DNA of 64,000 bases from Cryobacterium roopkundense (GTDB lineage: Bacteria > Actinomycetota > Actinomycetes > Actinomycetales > Microbacteriaceae), in contig NZ_JACHBQ010000001.1 of NCBI RefSeq assembly GCF_014200405.1, positions 372,001 to 436,000 on the forward strand, read 5' to 3'. Positions 43,126 to 51,874 of this stretch are shown here, one piece after another (positions within the stretch are counted from its first letter, which is position 1; every line of letters begins with the position of its first letter). The position numbers were made by a program, and so were the translations under genes. Under the pieces are notes generated by a model. It was not told the origin of the DNA. It did no database searches and worked only from the letters and a program-made list of their open reading frames with translations.

Positions 43126-45607
43126 AGTCGGTGTCAGCGCTCGCCCCCACCCGGATTCCCGTGCACTCGCGCACCTGGGAGGGGGTGAGCGGGCCCCAGT
43201 CAGGGCTCGCCACCACCGCGCTCACGTCGGGGGTGGCGAGCAGCGCGGCGATCGGCTCGGGGGTGCCACGGTGGTTCGGGTCGATGTCGTCGGGGTGGGC
43301 GCGCAGGTGGTCGGCGAGCATCGGCCAGCGTATCTCCACGATCGTCCAGAGCGCGAGCGGCGTGGTCTGCAGGGGAATGCCCTCGAGGGTGCGCAAGGAC
43401 TGCAGGGTGCCGTAGGTGTGCACGAAGAGTTTGATGCTGCGCGGGTTGGGTTCGAGCAGCTTCCAGTAGCGCCCAAGTTCGTGGCGGGTTCCGGTCTGCA
43501 GCGTGGGGTCGGAGAATTTCACGGCAGCGGCGCCGAGCACCTTCATGCGGGTGTCCGAGTCGGTCAACGTGCTGGCCTCTTCCGCGGCCTGTGAGATCTC
43601 GGGAGCCGTGGTGGCGTTATTGACCTGCTCGGTGATCTTCCTCGCCAGGGTGCGTTGTTCGGCGGATGCCGGCTGCGCGGCGCCCGTGAGCAGGGCATCG
43701 AAGAACGCGCGTTTCGACTCCTCGGTGATCGAGGGCAGGCGCACCTGCAGTTGGAAGATCTTTTCCAGAAAAAGGTAGCCGAGCGGCCGGCCCGGCACAT
43801 CGGTGATCTTCACCTTGCCGAAGTGGCTCTCATAGCTCGAGCGGATCCACTGCCCGTCGGCCGCCACGAATGCGTAGGGGCCAGCCGGTCGCTTCTTCGT
43901 GGACGGGCGGCCACGCGGTCGCTCCGGAGTGTCCCGCACCAGGGTCTGCATCACCTCGAGAAAATCGATGATGTACTGCTCCTCGCACCGGTCGAGGTCG
44001 TCGATGAGAAACACGACGGATTTGTCGGTGCGTAGCAGGGTGCGTGCGAAAAGCTGCTGCACCTCCCACATCGGGTTGGCGCTCTTGGCCACGAACGCTT
44101 CGGCCGAGCGGCGCGATTCCGGCACTATGAAGCCGTACGCGGCGGTCACGCCCGCCCACCCCAGCGTCAGGAGGCCGAGGATCTTGCCGATCGAGTTGGC
44201 GACCTCCCCGCCCAGGGTTACATCGAAGTTGAACACGAAGAGGAACACCAGCACGGCGATGAGCGCGGCCACGGTGGCCACAAAGGGCACGAGCCGGGTG
44301 CGGATCACGTCGACGTGGCTTCTTGCCCGGGCGGCCATGCCGTGCGCGGCATCCGTTTCGATGGCCTGCCGCAGGGCGTTGTGCAGCGTCCACCACTGCA
44401 CGCCCACCTGCTGCTCACGCCAGGCGTTCACCTTCACGATGAGAAAGTCGCCCCGTAGTTCGGTTTCCAGAAATGTGAAGAGCGAACTCTTACCCGAGCC
44501 CCAGGCTCCGTCGATGTGTACAAGGAACGAGTTGCTGTCATCTTCGGCCATGCTGCGCAGCCGGGTGGCGAGGGCCTCTGCCAGAAAGCGGCGGCCCAGC
44601 AGGTCGTCCGACGCGGGGGTGTCGGAGGTCCACTTCGTGCGGTCGGCTTTTGTGTTGCGGGGGAGTGCCCGAGCCGTTGCGCGCCAGGCGCTCAGCAGCC
44701 CGCCGGCCGACAGGGCGTCTTCGAGAACCTCGTCGAGCTCCGCGAGCCCGAGCACGACAAGCTGCCCGTCGATCACATCAATAACGTCCGTTTGCGTGTC
44801 GGCGTAAAGCCCACGCACGCGTTCGAGCCAGTCCGCAACGGATGCCGTGGGCCCGGAGTGCACTCTCAGCCTCACCTGCGCGAAGCGGCCGCCCACATAG
44901 TCCCCGTGTTCGCGCTGGATCTCGGCGGCGAGTGCGCCGGCCGTCACCGCGCTCGCAGGCGCGAGACGGTCACGGGCCAAGCGCACGCCGCGGGAGAACA
45001 CGTCACCCTCGGCGCGGGCCGTGGGGTCGTGGGGTGGGGTGTGCTCGGCCGAGGCCGGTTCCGCGGAGCCGGCCATGGTTTTCGCCCGAGACGCGCTCCG
45101 AGCCGACCTCGGCTTGCGAGGGGTGCTACTGTCCCGTTCCAGGGCCGAGAGTGCCTTCGCGTAGTCGAAGCCCAGTTTGCGGAGGCGACCAGGCAGACGC
45201 CCCTCCTGCCCCGACTGTGCGGACCTGAGGATCGCCACAGCCAGGTCAGTGAGGCCGATCACGGCGGGCGCCAGCGAGCTGAGATAGCTGCGCACGGCGT
45301 TGGCGAACTGCGGGTCCAGAGCTGGGCGGTCCGACGTGACCGTGCGTGACGGGCTTCCGATCCCGAGGGTCCAGCCCAGGTCGGTCACCGGAACTCCCGC
45401 GAGCGCCAGGGCATCCGCGATCGCCGTGTCGAGTTCCGCCAACGAGAACAGGGCGGTGGACCGGGTGATCTCCGATCGATCACTGGCTCCTGCCAGCATG
45501 CGCTGCCGCTGCACGCCAGCCGCGTCGTGCTCGAAGCGCGCGATGGAGGGCGAGGGCTTGTGCCCGGCGGAAACGATGAGTTGTTCGAGACTCACGGGTG
45601 CGTCCAC
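43124..45607 (-). CDS. KAP-type P-loop NTPase, membrane-inserted
   Basis: 827 residues. The KAP core has Walker A GAWGSGKS at 367-374 and Walker B VVFLIDDLDRCE at 531-541; two transmembrane helices (about 439-460 and 471-494) are inserted between them, the defining KAP topology. The N-terminal 310 residues are separate; LDPQFANAVRSYLSSLAPAVIGLTDLAVAILRS weakly recalls Clp-N repeats, and HGDYVGGRFAQVRLR starts a second subdomain. KAP proteins include the plasmid phage-exclusion protein PifA and eukaryotic Kidins220; they are membrane-tethered NTPases of mostly unknown output. GTG start with GAGGA upstream. Stand-alone, no defence genes nearby. Confidence 0.85.
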   Translation of the reverse strand: MDAPVSLEQLIVSAGHKPSPSIARFEHDAAGVQRQRMLAGASDRSEITRSTALFSLAELDTAIADALALAGVPVTDLGWTLGIGSPSRTVTSDRPALDPQFANAVRSYLSSLAPAVIGLTDLAVAILRSAQSGQEGRLPGRLRKLGFDYAKALSALERDSSTPRKPRSARSASRAKTMAGSAEPASAEHTPPHDPTARAEGDVFSRGVRLARDRLAPASAVTAGALAAEIQREHGDYVGGRFAQVRLRVHSGPTASVADWLERVRGLYADTQTDVIDVIDGQLVVLGLAELDEVLEDALSAGGLLSAWRATARALPRNTKADRTKWTSDTPASDDLLGRRFLAEALATRLRSMAEDDSNSFLVHIDGAWGSGKSSLFTFLETELRGDFLIVKVNAWREQQVGVQWWTLHNALRQAIETDAAHGMAARARSHVDVIRTRLVPFVATVAALIAVLVFLFVFNFDVTLGGEVANSIGKILGLLTLGWAGVTAAYGFIVPESRRSAEAFVAKSANPMWEVQQLFARTLLRTDKSVVFLIDDLDRCEEQYIIDFLEVMQTLVRDTPERPRGRPSTKKRPAGPYAFVAADGQWIRSSYESHFGKVKITDVPGRPLGYLFLEKIFQLQVRLPSITEESKRAFFDALLTGAAQPASAEQRTLARKITEQVNNATTAPEISQAAEEASTLTDSDTRMKVLGAAAVKFSDPTLQTGTRHELGRYWKLLEPNPRSIKLFVHTYGTLQSLRTLEGIPLQTTPLALWTIVEIRWPMLADHLRAHPDDIDPNHRGTPEPIAALLATPDVSAVVASPDWGPLTPSQVRECTGIRVGASADTD

Positions 45608-45690
45608 GAATCCTCACTCCAAACGGTCGCAGCAGGCCGAGGCTGGTGCTGGGATCGTAGGCCCGGCTCCCACACCGGTCAAGGTCGTCG

Positions 45691-46668
45691 CTACGGCACA
45701 AGCACGATCTTGCCCACGTGAGCGGATGCCTCGAGCCGCCGATGCGCTTCCGCTGCGTCCGCAAACGAGTAGATGCTATCGATCACCGGGCGAAACTGTC
45801 CCGATTCGACCCACGGGGAAACGGCGGCGTGGAGAGCCCGAATGATCTCGGCCTTCTCCGCAAGCGGGCGAGAGCGCAGGGTGGTTCCCCAGTAGCGACC
45901 GCGCTTCTGCATGAGGTGAAAGGGGTTGAAGGTGGCAGGTTCACCGCTCTGGTTGGCGATCACCATGATGCGTCCGTTGGTGGCGAGGGCCGCCACGTTG
46001 CGGGCGGCGTAGGAGCCGCCCATGATGTCGAGAATGACGTCGGCACCGTGTTCGGCGGTGGCAGCCTTCACCTCGGTCACGAAGTCCTGCTCGCGATAGT
46101 TGATGAGAATCTCTGCGCCGAGGCTCTCGCAGACGGCGAGCTTCTCAGCCGACCCGGCGGTCACGGCCACGCGCGCGCCGACCAGCCGGGCGAGCTGAAT
46201 GGCTGTGGTACCGATGCCGCTCGCTCCGCCGTGCACGAGCAACGTCTCGCCGGGCATGAGGTCAGCGCTCATGAACACGTTCGACCAGACGGTTGCCAGT
46301 GCTTCCGGCAGCGCGGCCGCGTCCACGAGGTCCATCGTGAGGGGAACGAGCAAGACGAGATCTTCGTGCACCACGGCCTCCGTGGCGTAGCCGCCGCCGG
46401 CCAGGAGGGCGCACACCCGGTCGTGTACGTCGAATCGAGTGACGTCGTCACCCACTTCGATCACCACGCCCGATACCTCGAGTCCCGGCCACTGTGGGGC
46501 GTCGAGGGGCGAGGGATAGTGGCCCTGGCGCTGTGCGACATCCGCTCGGTTGACGCCCGCCGCGGCGACCGTGATGCGGATGTCCCGGGGCCCGAGCACG
46601 AGCTCCGGAACGTCGGCCAGGGTGAGAGCGTCGGGTCCGCCGGGGGAGGTCACAATGATTGCGCGCAT
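45691..46668 (-). CDS. NAD(P)H quinone oxidoreductase (MDR family, PIG3-like)
   Basis: 325 residues. GroES-like domain (ITVAAAGVNRADVAQRQGHYPSPLDAPQWPGLEVSGVVIEVGDDV) followed by a Rossmann domain with LLVHGGASGIGTTAIQLARLVGARVAVTAGS. This is the PIG3/TP53I3-like quinone oxidoreductase group, which reduces quinones with NADPH. The DIMGG and GRIMVIANQSG segments are typical. The ATG at 46668 lies six bases after TAGGCT, so the transcript is probably leaderless. A GAAC-N4-GTTC palindrome lies 56 bp upstream of the start. Confidence 0.88.
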   Translation of the reverse strand: MRAIIVTSPGGPDALTLADVPELVLGPRDIRITVAAAGVNRADVAQRQGHYPSPLDAPQWPGLEVSGVVIEVGDDVTRFDVHDRVCALLAGGGYATEAVVHEDLVLLVPLTMDLVDAAALPEALATVWSNVFMSADLMPGETLLVHGGASGIGTTAIQLARLVGARVAVTAGSAEKLAVCESLGAEILINYREQDFVTEVKAATAEHGADVILDIMGGSYAARNVAALATNGRIMVIANQSGEPATFNPFHLMQKRGRYWGTTLRSRPLAEKAEIIRALHAAVSPWVESGQFRPVIDSIYSFADAAEAHRRLEASAHVGKIVLVP

Positions 46669-46674
46669 GCCCGC

Positions 46675-46680
46675 AGCCTA
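46675..46680 (-). promoter_or_regulatory. leaderless promoter of the quinone oxidoreductase gene
   Basis: On the minus strand TTCACC (-35), 18 bp, TAGGCT (-10), GCGGGC, then the ATG at 46668. Coordinates mark the -10 box. Confidence 0.6.
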
Positions 46681-46723
46681 CGCGCGGGGCTTCGGTGTGG
46701 TGAATCGGTACAAAAATATCGAC

Positions 46724-46737
46724 AGAACGACCGTTCT
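46724..46737. promoter_or_regulatory. GAAC-N4-GTTC palindrome, LexA-like box
   Basis: AGAACGACCGTTCT is a perfect inverted repeat of AGAACG with a 2-bp centre and fits the Gram-positive SOS box GAACN4GTTC. It lies between the divergent quinone oxidoreductase and diguanylate cyclase genes, upstream of a TATGCT box at 46755-46760 pointing at the cyclase. A TetR-type operator is an alternative. Confidence 0.4.
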
Positions 46738-46860
46738 ATCCGCCTTTGGGTACCTATGCTGTCCCTAAGGCCTGATTTGGTTGGGCCGTTCGTAGCTACA
46801 CTCAGCGATGCGAACATTCACCCGGTTCAGTAGAAGCCGCGATCAGCTGGGGGGCTGAAA

Positions 46861-48528
46861 ATGATGAGACCCGACATCGATGTAGACCAGCACGTCGTGA
46901 CGTCCGTCGACACGCTGCTCGAGTGCAGCCGGCGCTCGAGCGAAGACGGTCAGCATCGGCTCGGTGCGGAGCAGTCCGAAGACGCCCTGGCTTCCCCGAC
47001 TGCCACCGCCCTGCAACGGGCCCAGGCCCGCGAGCTGCTCACCCTGCACCGCCTGCGCTTGGGCGATTATCAGGCCTGTGTGCAGCAGGGGCTCCTCGCG
47101 CTCGAGTATTTCACCGAGACCGGTGATCTGCTGGCCCAGTCCAACGTGCACTGCACGCTCGCATTGGCTTTCACCGACACCTCGCTCAATGAAACAGCCC
47201 TGCGCCACGTTCTCGGCGCGCTCGGCGCGGCGCGCGCGTGCGGAAACCCTGTCGCCGAGTTCTGGGCGCTCAGCCGCTCCTCGCTCGTGCACGGGGCCAT
47301 GGGTGATGCCGCACGTTCGGTGGATTTGGGCACGCAGGCCCTGGCTGTGGCTCAGACGCTGAATGACCAGGAGACCAGCTTTGTCGCGCTGAACAACCTC
47401 GGCGACACGTACCTCGTGATGTCGCAGGCATTGCAGGCCCACGATGAAGACGCCACGGAGCCCCTGAACGAAGCCCTGACGCTGATGCGCGCTGCCGCGG
47501 CACTCGCGCAGGAACAGGGAAACCCCTTCAACGAGGCGCTCGCGCGCACCAACCTCGTGAGCATCCTGATCAAGCTCGGCCAGCATGACGAGGCCCGTGA
47601 GCACGGCCGCCTGGGCAAGATACTTAGCCGCGCCCACGGCTATCGGAGCCTCGAAATCGACATCGACGCCCAGCTTGCCGAGCTTGTGCGGGCGGCCGGA
47701 CGGTTCGCCGAAGCTACCTCCATGATGGAAGCCCAGCTTGCCGATCCTGATATCGAGGAGGAACCCAAGCTGATCGCCAAGCTGCACCGCTCCCTGTACG
47801 AGATGCACAAGGCAGGCGGCCGGTTCGATAAGGCACTCGGGCACCACGAGCAGTTACACGCCGTGTTGCTGCGCACGACAGTGCAGACTGCCGGGCTGCA
47901 GTCCCAGATGCTGATCAACACGATCGAGATGGAGCACGCCCGGCATGAACTCGAACGCTCCCAGCTGGAAGCCAAGATGGCTCGCCTCCGCGCCGAAGAA
48001 CTCGACGCTCAGGCCCACACCGACCCGCTCACGCGGCTGTCGAACCGTCGCGCCCTCGACCGCGAACTTCCCTGGATGATGGGGCTGGCTCAGACCGGCG
48101 TGCAGCCGTTGTGCGCCGCCATGATCGACTTCGACCACTTCAAGCAGGTGAACGACCGGTTCGGTCACGGCATTGGCGACGAGGTGCTCACGACCATGGC
48201 CTCCATGCTGCGCACGATCACCCGCGGCACTGACCTCGCCGTGCGGGTGGGCGGCGAGGAATTCCTCCTAGTCTTCTCCGACACCGGGCTCGACGAGGCC
48301 GCGCAGGCCTGTGAGCGCCTGCTCGCCTCGGTGCGCAGTTTCCCGTGGGAAACGCTTGCAGCCGGTCTGGCCTGCACGGTGAGCGTGGGAGTAGCGGCGC
48401 TCGAGCCGCACGAAACGGTGTCCGCGTGGCTGGCGCGAGCGGATGCTGCCCTCTACACGGCCAAGCACGCCGGCCGCGACCAGGTGACAGTGGCTGCTCC
48501 CGACCGGGCGGCCCCGGTCGGGTCCTAA
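46861..48528 (+). CDS. diguanylate cyclase with TPR sensor region
   Basis: 555 residues. The first 370 or so are helical repeats of TPR type (ARELLTLHRLRLGDYQACVQQGLLALEYF, ALNNLGDTYLVMSQALQ, ARTNLVSILIKLGQHDEAREHGRLG). A coiled-coil linker (MEHARHELERSQLEAKMARLRAEELD) leads to a GGDEF domain with DPLTRLSNRRALD and the active site RVGGEEFLLVF. The enzyme should make cyclic di-GMP from two GTP. It is soluble, with the TPRs as the sensory part. Two ATGs at 46861 and 46864 are equally possible; no good ribosome-binding site. Followed by a GGATGCC hairpin. Confidence 0.9.
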   Translation: MMRPDIDVDQHVVTSVDTLLECSRRSSEDGQHRLGAEQSEDALASPTATALQRAQARELLTLHRLRLGDYQACVQQGLLALEYFTETGDLLAQSNVHCTLALAFTDTSLNETALRHVLGALGAARACGNPVAEFWALSRSSLVHGAMGDAARSVDLGTQALAVAQTLNDQETSFVALNNLGDTYLVMSQALQAHDEDATEPLNEALTLMRAAAALAQEQGNPFNEALARTNLVSILIKLGQHDEAREHGRLGKILSRAHGYRSLEIDIDAQLAELVRAAGRFAEATSMMEAQLADPDIEEEPKLIAKLHRSLYEMHKAGGRFDKALGHHEQLHAVLLRTTVQTAGLQSQMLINTIEMEHARHELERSQLEAKMARLRAEELDAQAHTDPLTRLSNRRALDRELPWMMGLAQTGVQPLCAAMIDFDHFKQVNDRFGHGIGDEVLTTMASMLRTITRGTDLAVRVGGEEFLLVFSDTGLDEAAQACERLLASVRSFPWETLAAGLACTVSVGVAALEPHETVSAWLARADAALYTAKHAGRDQVTVAAPDRAAPVGS

Positions 48529-48550
48529 CCCGGGCCCTCAGCGACGCATC

Positions 48551-48567
48551 GGATGCCGGCGGCATCC
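48551..48567. terminator. GGATGCC-paired hairpin between convergent genes
   Basis: GGATGCC, a GGC loop, GGCATCC: a perfect 7-bp stem 22 bp after the diguanylate cyclase stop and 2 bp from the end of the opposing membrane-protein gene. It can act in both directions. Confidence 0.6.
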
Positions 48568-48569
48568 AC

Positions 48570-49115
48570 TCAGGCAGTCGGCCCGAACTCTCCGTCAGTG
48601 CGCTCGTAGGCTGCGGCCAGGTTTGCGCTGGCTGCCCGCGCCGAGCGAACGATCAGCACTATGAGGGTGACCATGGCCGCGGTGCTGACCAGATAGAGCA
48701 CTACACCCCACGGGGCGTGATCCCCGCCCGAAATCATGAACGTGTCCGCGAGCGACATGCCGGGCGCGAAGGCGACGAACATGTGACTCGGAGCCGCGAA
48801 CACCAGGAGCACGAGATAGGCCGCCACCACCAGATCGATCCGATTGGTGCGTCGAGCGGCGGCCGTCAGAAACACGGCGGCGGCGAGTGCCACGCCGATT
48901 GCGCCCCAGCCGATCACCCAGTCTGCGGTGAGGGACTCGTTCGCGCGCGCCATGTCCGCACGGATCTGGCCCAGGGTCGACCCCGGAACCGCCGCGAGTG
49001 GATTCCACACGAGCACCTGCAGCACGCCCGCGAGCGCGTAGGCGCACACGATACCGAGACCGAGCCCGGCCATCCTGACGGTTCGGTGCGGCTGCGGTAT
49101 CTCCGTTTTCCCCAT
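48570..49115 (-). CDS. four-helix membrane protein of unknown function
   Basis: 181 residues with four predicted membrane helices (about 13-36, 65-86, 96-117, 137-158). No motif that I recognise; the polar segment ADMARANESLTADWVIG lies outside between helices 1 and 2. The start looks leaderless: TAGCAT, six bases, ATG at 49115. Convergent with the diguanylate cyclase gene, no evident partner. Confidence 0.68.
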   Translation of the reverse strand: MGKTEIPQPHRTVRMAGLGLGIVCAYALAGVLQVLVWNPLAAVPGSTLGQIRADMARANESLTADWVIGWGAIGVALAAAVFLTAAARRTNRIDLVVAAYLVLLVFAAPSHMFVAFAPGMSLADTFMISGGDHAPWGVVLYLVSTAAMVTLIVLIVRSARAASANLAAAYERTDGEFGPTA

Positions 49116-49121
49116 GTTGCC

Positions 49122-49127
49122 ATGCTA
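49122..49127 (-). promoter_or_regulatory. -10 box of the membrane-protein gene (leaderless)
   Basis: On the minus strand TAGCAT, GGCAAC, then the ATG at 49115. Confidence 0.5.
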
Positions 49128-49141
49128 CAAGCCCTCGCGGC

Positions 49142-50155
49142 TCAGCCGCCGAGCGACGGCGGCGTGAAGGCTCCGAGCCGCTGGTTCTCGCCCCGCAGCA
49201 TCCAAAAGCGCTTGCATTCCAGCAACATGGGTGCCACATCGAGGGCGCGCACGCCGGAAATTGCGCCGAACTCATCGTTCACGAGCTGTGCCAGGTGTGA
49301 CCTGTCGCGAGCGAGGCCCGTGCAGAGCACATCGAACTCAGCGGCTACCTGCGTCACGAACCGAGTGGCCGGATGCCTGGCCAGGGCCTGGCACACGGCC
49401 CCGGTGGCATTCAACTCGGTTTTCACACCCAGGACGAACGGCAGGGCATAGCCGAGGTACGTTCCGTCGATCTCGACTCTGGCCCGGAACCAGCCTTCTG
49501 CGATGAACTTCTTCACCATTCGACTCGCGGTCGATGTGGCCACGCCGAGGGTTCTGCCCAGACTCGAAGCCGGGAGCCGGGCGTCTTGCTGCAGGAGCTG
49601 AAGCGCCTTCCGCTCAAGCGGCTCGAGAGACACCGGCGCTTGTGGTGAACCCGGCGCGGCACCTGGCGGTCGGCCGATCTCCGCGAATCGCCGTGTTTCG
49701 TCGGCGGACAGCACCTGCGGATCCCACCCTGAGCCCTTCGACGCATAGGCGAGAACCGGAAGAGTGGTGATCGCCGAGACACCGGGCAGGGCGTATATCT
49801 CCATCAGCAGCTCCAGCGTGGCCGCTTCGCTCGCCGCGTGCACGGTGGCGAAGAGGGGAAAGCGGCCGAAGGTGAGTCCCAGATGCTGCACGTCGGGGAG
49901 TCCCTCGAGGCGCTGGGCGACAGCCAGGGGAGTGCTGTCGCGCGTCTCGATTCGCAGGTGAACCGGCAGAGTCGTGGAGAACAGCCCCCAGTCGATTTCC
50001 CCCACGATCCGCAAGACGTTCTCGTTGGCGAGACGCGCATAACGGCGGGAAAGCGTGCTCGCGTCCACGGGGAGGGCGCTGGCCAAATCGTCCCAGGTGG
50101 CTCGGGGCGCGAGGTGTAGAGCACCGACAATCGTGCGGTCGAGATCGTCGAACAT
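49142..50155 (-). CDS. double-domain Lrp/AsnC transcriptional regulator
   Basis: 337 residues made of two Lrp-like halves. Half one has an HTH at LDRTIVGALHLAPRATWDDLASALPVDASTLSRRYARL with a RAM-type effector domain. Half two restarts at LEPLERKALQLLQQDARLPASSLGRTLGVATSTASRMVKKFIAEGW with its own RAM-like region. A tandem-fused Lrp is roughly twice the usual 150 residues. It is divergent from the AbgT transporter and M20 peptidase genes and probably controls them. The ATG at 50155 has AGAGGGG upstream. Confidence 0.82.
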   Translation of the reverse strand: MFDDLDRTIVGALHLAPRATWDDLASALPVDASTLSRRYARLANENVLRIVGEIDWGLFSTTLPVHLRIETRDSTPLAVAQRLEGLPDVQHLGLTFGRFPLFATVHAASEAATLELLMEIYALPGVSAITTLPVLAYASKGSGWDPQVLSADETRRFAEIGRPPGAAPGSPQAPVSLEPLERKALQLLQQDARLPASSLGRTLGVATSTASRMVKKFIAEGWFRARVEIDGTYLGYALPFVLGVKTELNATGAVCQALARHPATRFVTQVAAEFDVLCTGLARDRSHLAQLVNDEFGAISGVRALDVAPMLLECKRFWMLRGENQRLGAFTPPSLGG

Positions 50156-50305
50156 GATCGCCAGCCCCTCTGGTAGTGAATATGTCGCCGCTGTTTCCAG
50201 TGCGTAAGTATTGAACGAATCCACGATAATTATCGTGACATCGCAATGATTCTGCAATAGCGTGTCCCTCAACGCTTTTTTCATGCACCACACGGGGAGT
50301 AGTTG

Positions 50306-51841
50306 ATGACGACAACAAACGTGGCCAGGCCTCAATCCAAAGCTATTCGTGCCGCCTTCCGCACCTTCGCGGCCATTGAACGAGTCGGCAACCTGCTTCC
50401 GCATCCGTTCTGGCTGTTCTGTATTTTGGCCGGGCTGCTCATCGCGCTGAGCGCCTTCCTGCAGTACAGCGGAGTCTCGGCCGTGAACCCGACGAGCGGT
50501 GACACCGTCACCGTGCGCAGCCTCCTGAGCGCCGAGGGCATGCAGGTGATGATCGGCCAGGCCGTCACCAACTTTGCCAACTTCCCGCCACTGGCGACCA
50601 TCCTCACCACGATGCTCGGCATCGCGATCGCGGAGCGCAGCGGGCTTATCGACGCGGTGCTGCGCAACACAGTCACCAAGGTGCCCACGAAGTACGTCAC
50701 CTTCGCGCTCTCCATGGCCGCCATGATCGGCCACGTTGCCGGAGACGCCGCCTATGTCACCTTGATCCCGCTGGGAGCCTTGGTCTTTCGCGCCGTGGGC
50801 AAGAGCCCGGTACTCGGTGCGATTGTGGCGTTCGTCTCGATCTCGGCCGGCTACGACGCGTCGCCGGTGCTCACGACGACCGACGTGCTCCTCTCGTCCA
50901 TCACGACCGCGGCCGCAACCACCATTGATCCCTCGGTCACGGTCACTCCGTTGGCCAACTACTTCTTCGGCCTCGCGTCGTCAGTGCTGATTGCAGTCAC
51001 CATCACGATCGTGGTCGAGAAAGTTCTCTCCAAGCGCCCCGACCTTGCAGAGGACGTGGCCAACAACCCGTCCACGACAAGCCTTACCGAACTTCAGATC
51101 ACGCCGGCCCAGCGCAAGGGCATGCGCGTGGCTGGAATCGTCTCCATCGTGTTCCTCGCGGCGATCGTGATCGCCATGATTCCCTCAAATTCCGTTCTCC
51201 GCGGTGAGGGCGGCAGCATTCTGGCGTCACCGGTGATCGCGGGCATGGCCTTCATTATTGGGCTCTTCTTCGGCATCGTCGGTTGGGTCTACGGCCGCGT
51301 GGCGGGCACCTTCGCGTCAAGCGCCGATGCCATCGCGGCCATGGTTGAGGGCATCAAGACCATGGCACCGATCCTGGTGCTCTTCTTCGCCATCTCCCAG
51401 TTCCTGGCCTACTTCAAATGGACCGGCATCGGCGAGGTGCTGGCCATTACCGGAGCGGGCACTCTCGACAACACGAACGCTCCTGGCTGGCTCATCCTGC
51501 TCGGGATCGCCATCCTCATCTCGTTCATGAACCTCGTTATCACGAGCGGGTCGGCCATGTGGTCCCTCGCCGCACCGATCTTCGTTCCCATGCTCATGCT
51601 GCTCGACATCCCGCCGGAGACGACTCAGGCCATGTACCGCATCGCCGATTCGGTGACCAACTCTGTCACTCCGATGAGTCCCTACTTCGTTATGGCCCTG
51701 GGGTACATTCAGGTCTATCGCAAGTCCGCCGGCATCGGCACGCTTGCCTCCTTCACCATCCCGCTCGCCATGGTGGTGTGGGTGGTCTGGATCGCCTTCT
51801 TCCTCATTTGGTACGCCCTGGGCATCCCCTTCGGCATCTGA
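50306..51841 (+). CDS. AbgT-family transporter
   Basis: 511 residues, about 11-12 helices. Signatures of the p-aminobenzoyl-glutamate transporter family are visible: NLLPHPFWLFCILAGLLI at the start, GIAIAERSGLIDAVLR, the SAGYDASPVLTTTDVLLSSITTAAA hairpin and SGSAMWSLAAPIFVPMLMLL. Members import aminobenzoyl-glutamate or export sulfonamides. Coupling to an M20 peptidase mirrors E. coli abgABT. GGGGAG lies six nt before the ATG at 50306; an in-frame TTG at 50303 is less likely. Confidence 0.9.
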   Translation: MTTTNVARPQSKAIRAAFRTFAAIERVGNLLPHPFWLFCILAGLLIALSAFLQYSGVSAVNPTSGDTVTVRSLLSAEGMQVMIGQAVTNFANFPPLATILTTMLGIAIAERSGLIDAVLRNTVTKVPTKYVTFALSMAAMIGHVAGDAAYVTLIPLGALVFRAVGKSPVLGAIVAFVSISAGYDASPVLTTTDVLLSSITTAAATTIDPSVTVTPLANYFFGLASSVLIAVTITIVVEKVLSKRPDLAEDVANNPSTTSLTELQITPAQRKGMRVAGIVSIVFLAAIVIAMIPSNSVLRGEGGSILASPVIAGMAFIIGLFFGIVGWVYGRVAGTFASSADAIAAMVEGIKTMAPILVLFFAISQFLAYFKWTGIGEVLAITGAGTLDNTNAPGWLILLGIAILISFMNLVITSGSAMWSLAAPIFVPMLMLLDIPPETTQAMYRIADSVTNSVTPMSPYFVMALGYIQVYRKSAGIGTLASFTIPLAMVVWVVWIAFFLIWYALGIPFGI

Positions 51842-51874
51842 ACACCCGCACGATCCACGCAAAGGACTCCACCC

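Noticed and set aside
41668..43188. 506-codon open frame on the plus strand
   Set aside because: Runs antisense through alanine racemase; no family similarity.
43124..45607. Defence island around the KAP NTPase
   Set aside because: Neighbours are alanine racemase and a quinone reductase; no restriction, toxin or other defence gene is next to it, so only the single gene is proposed as a candidate.
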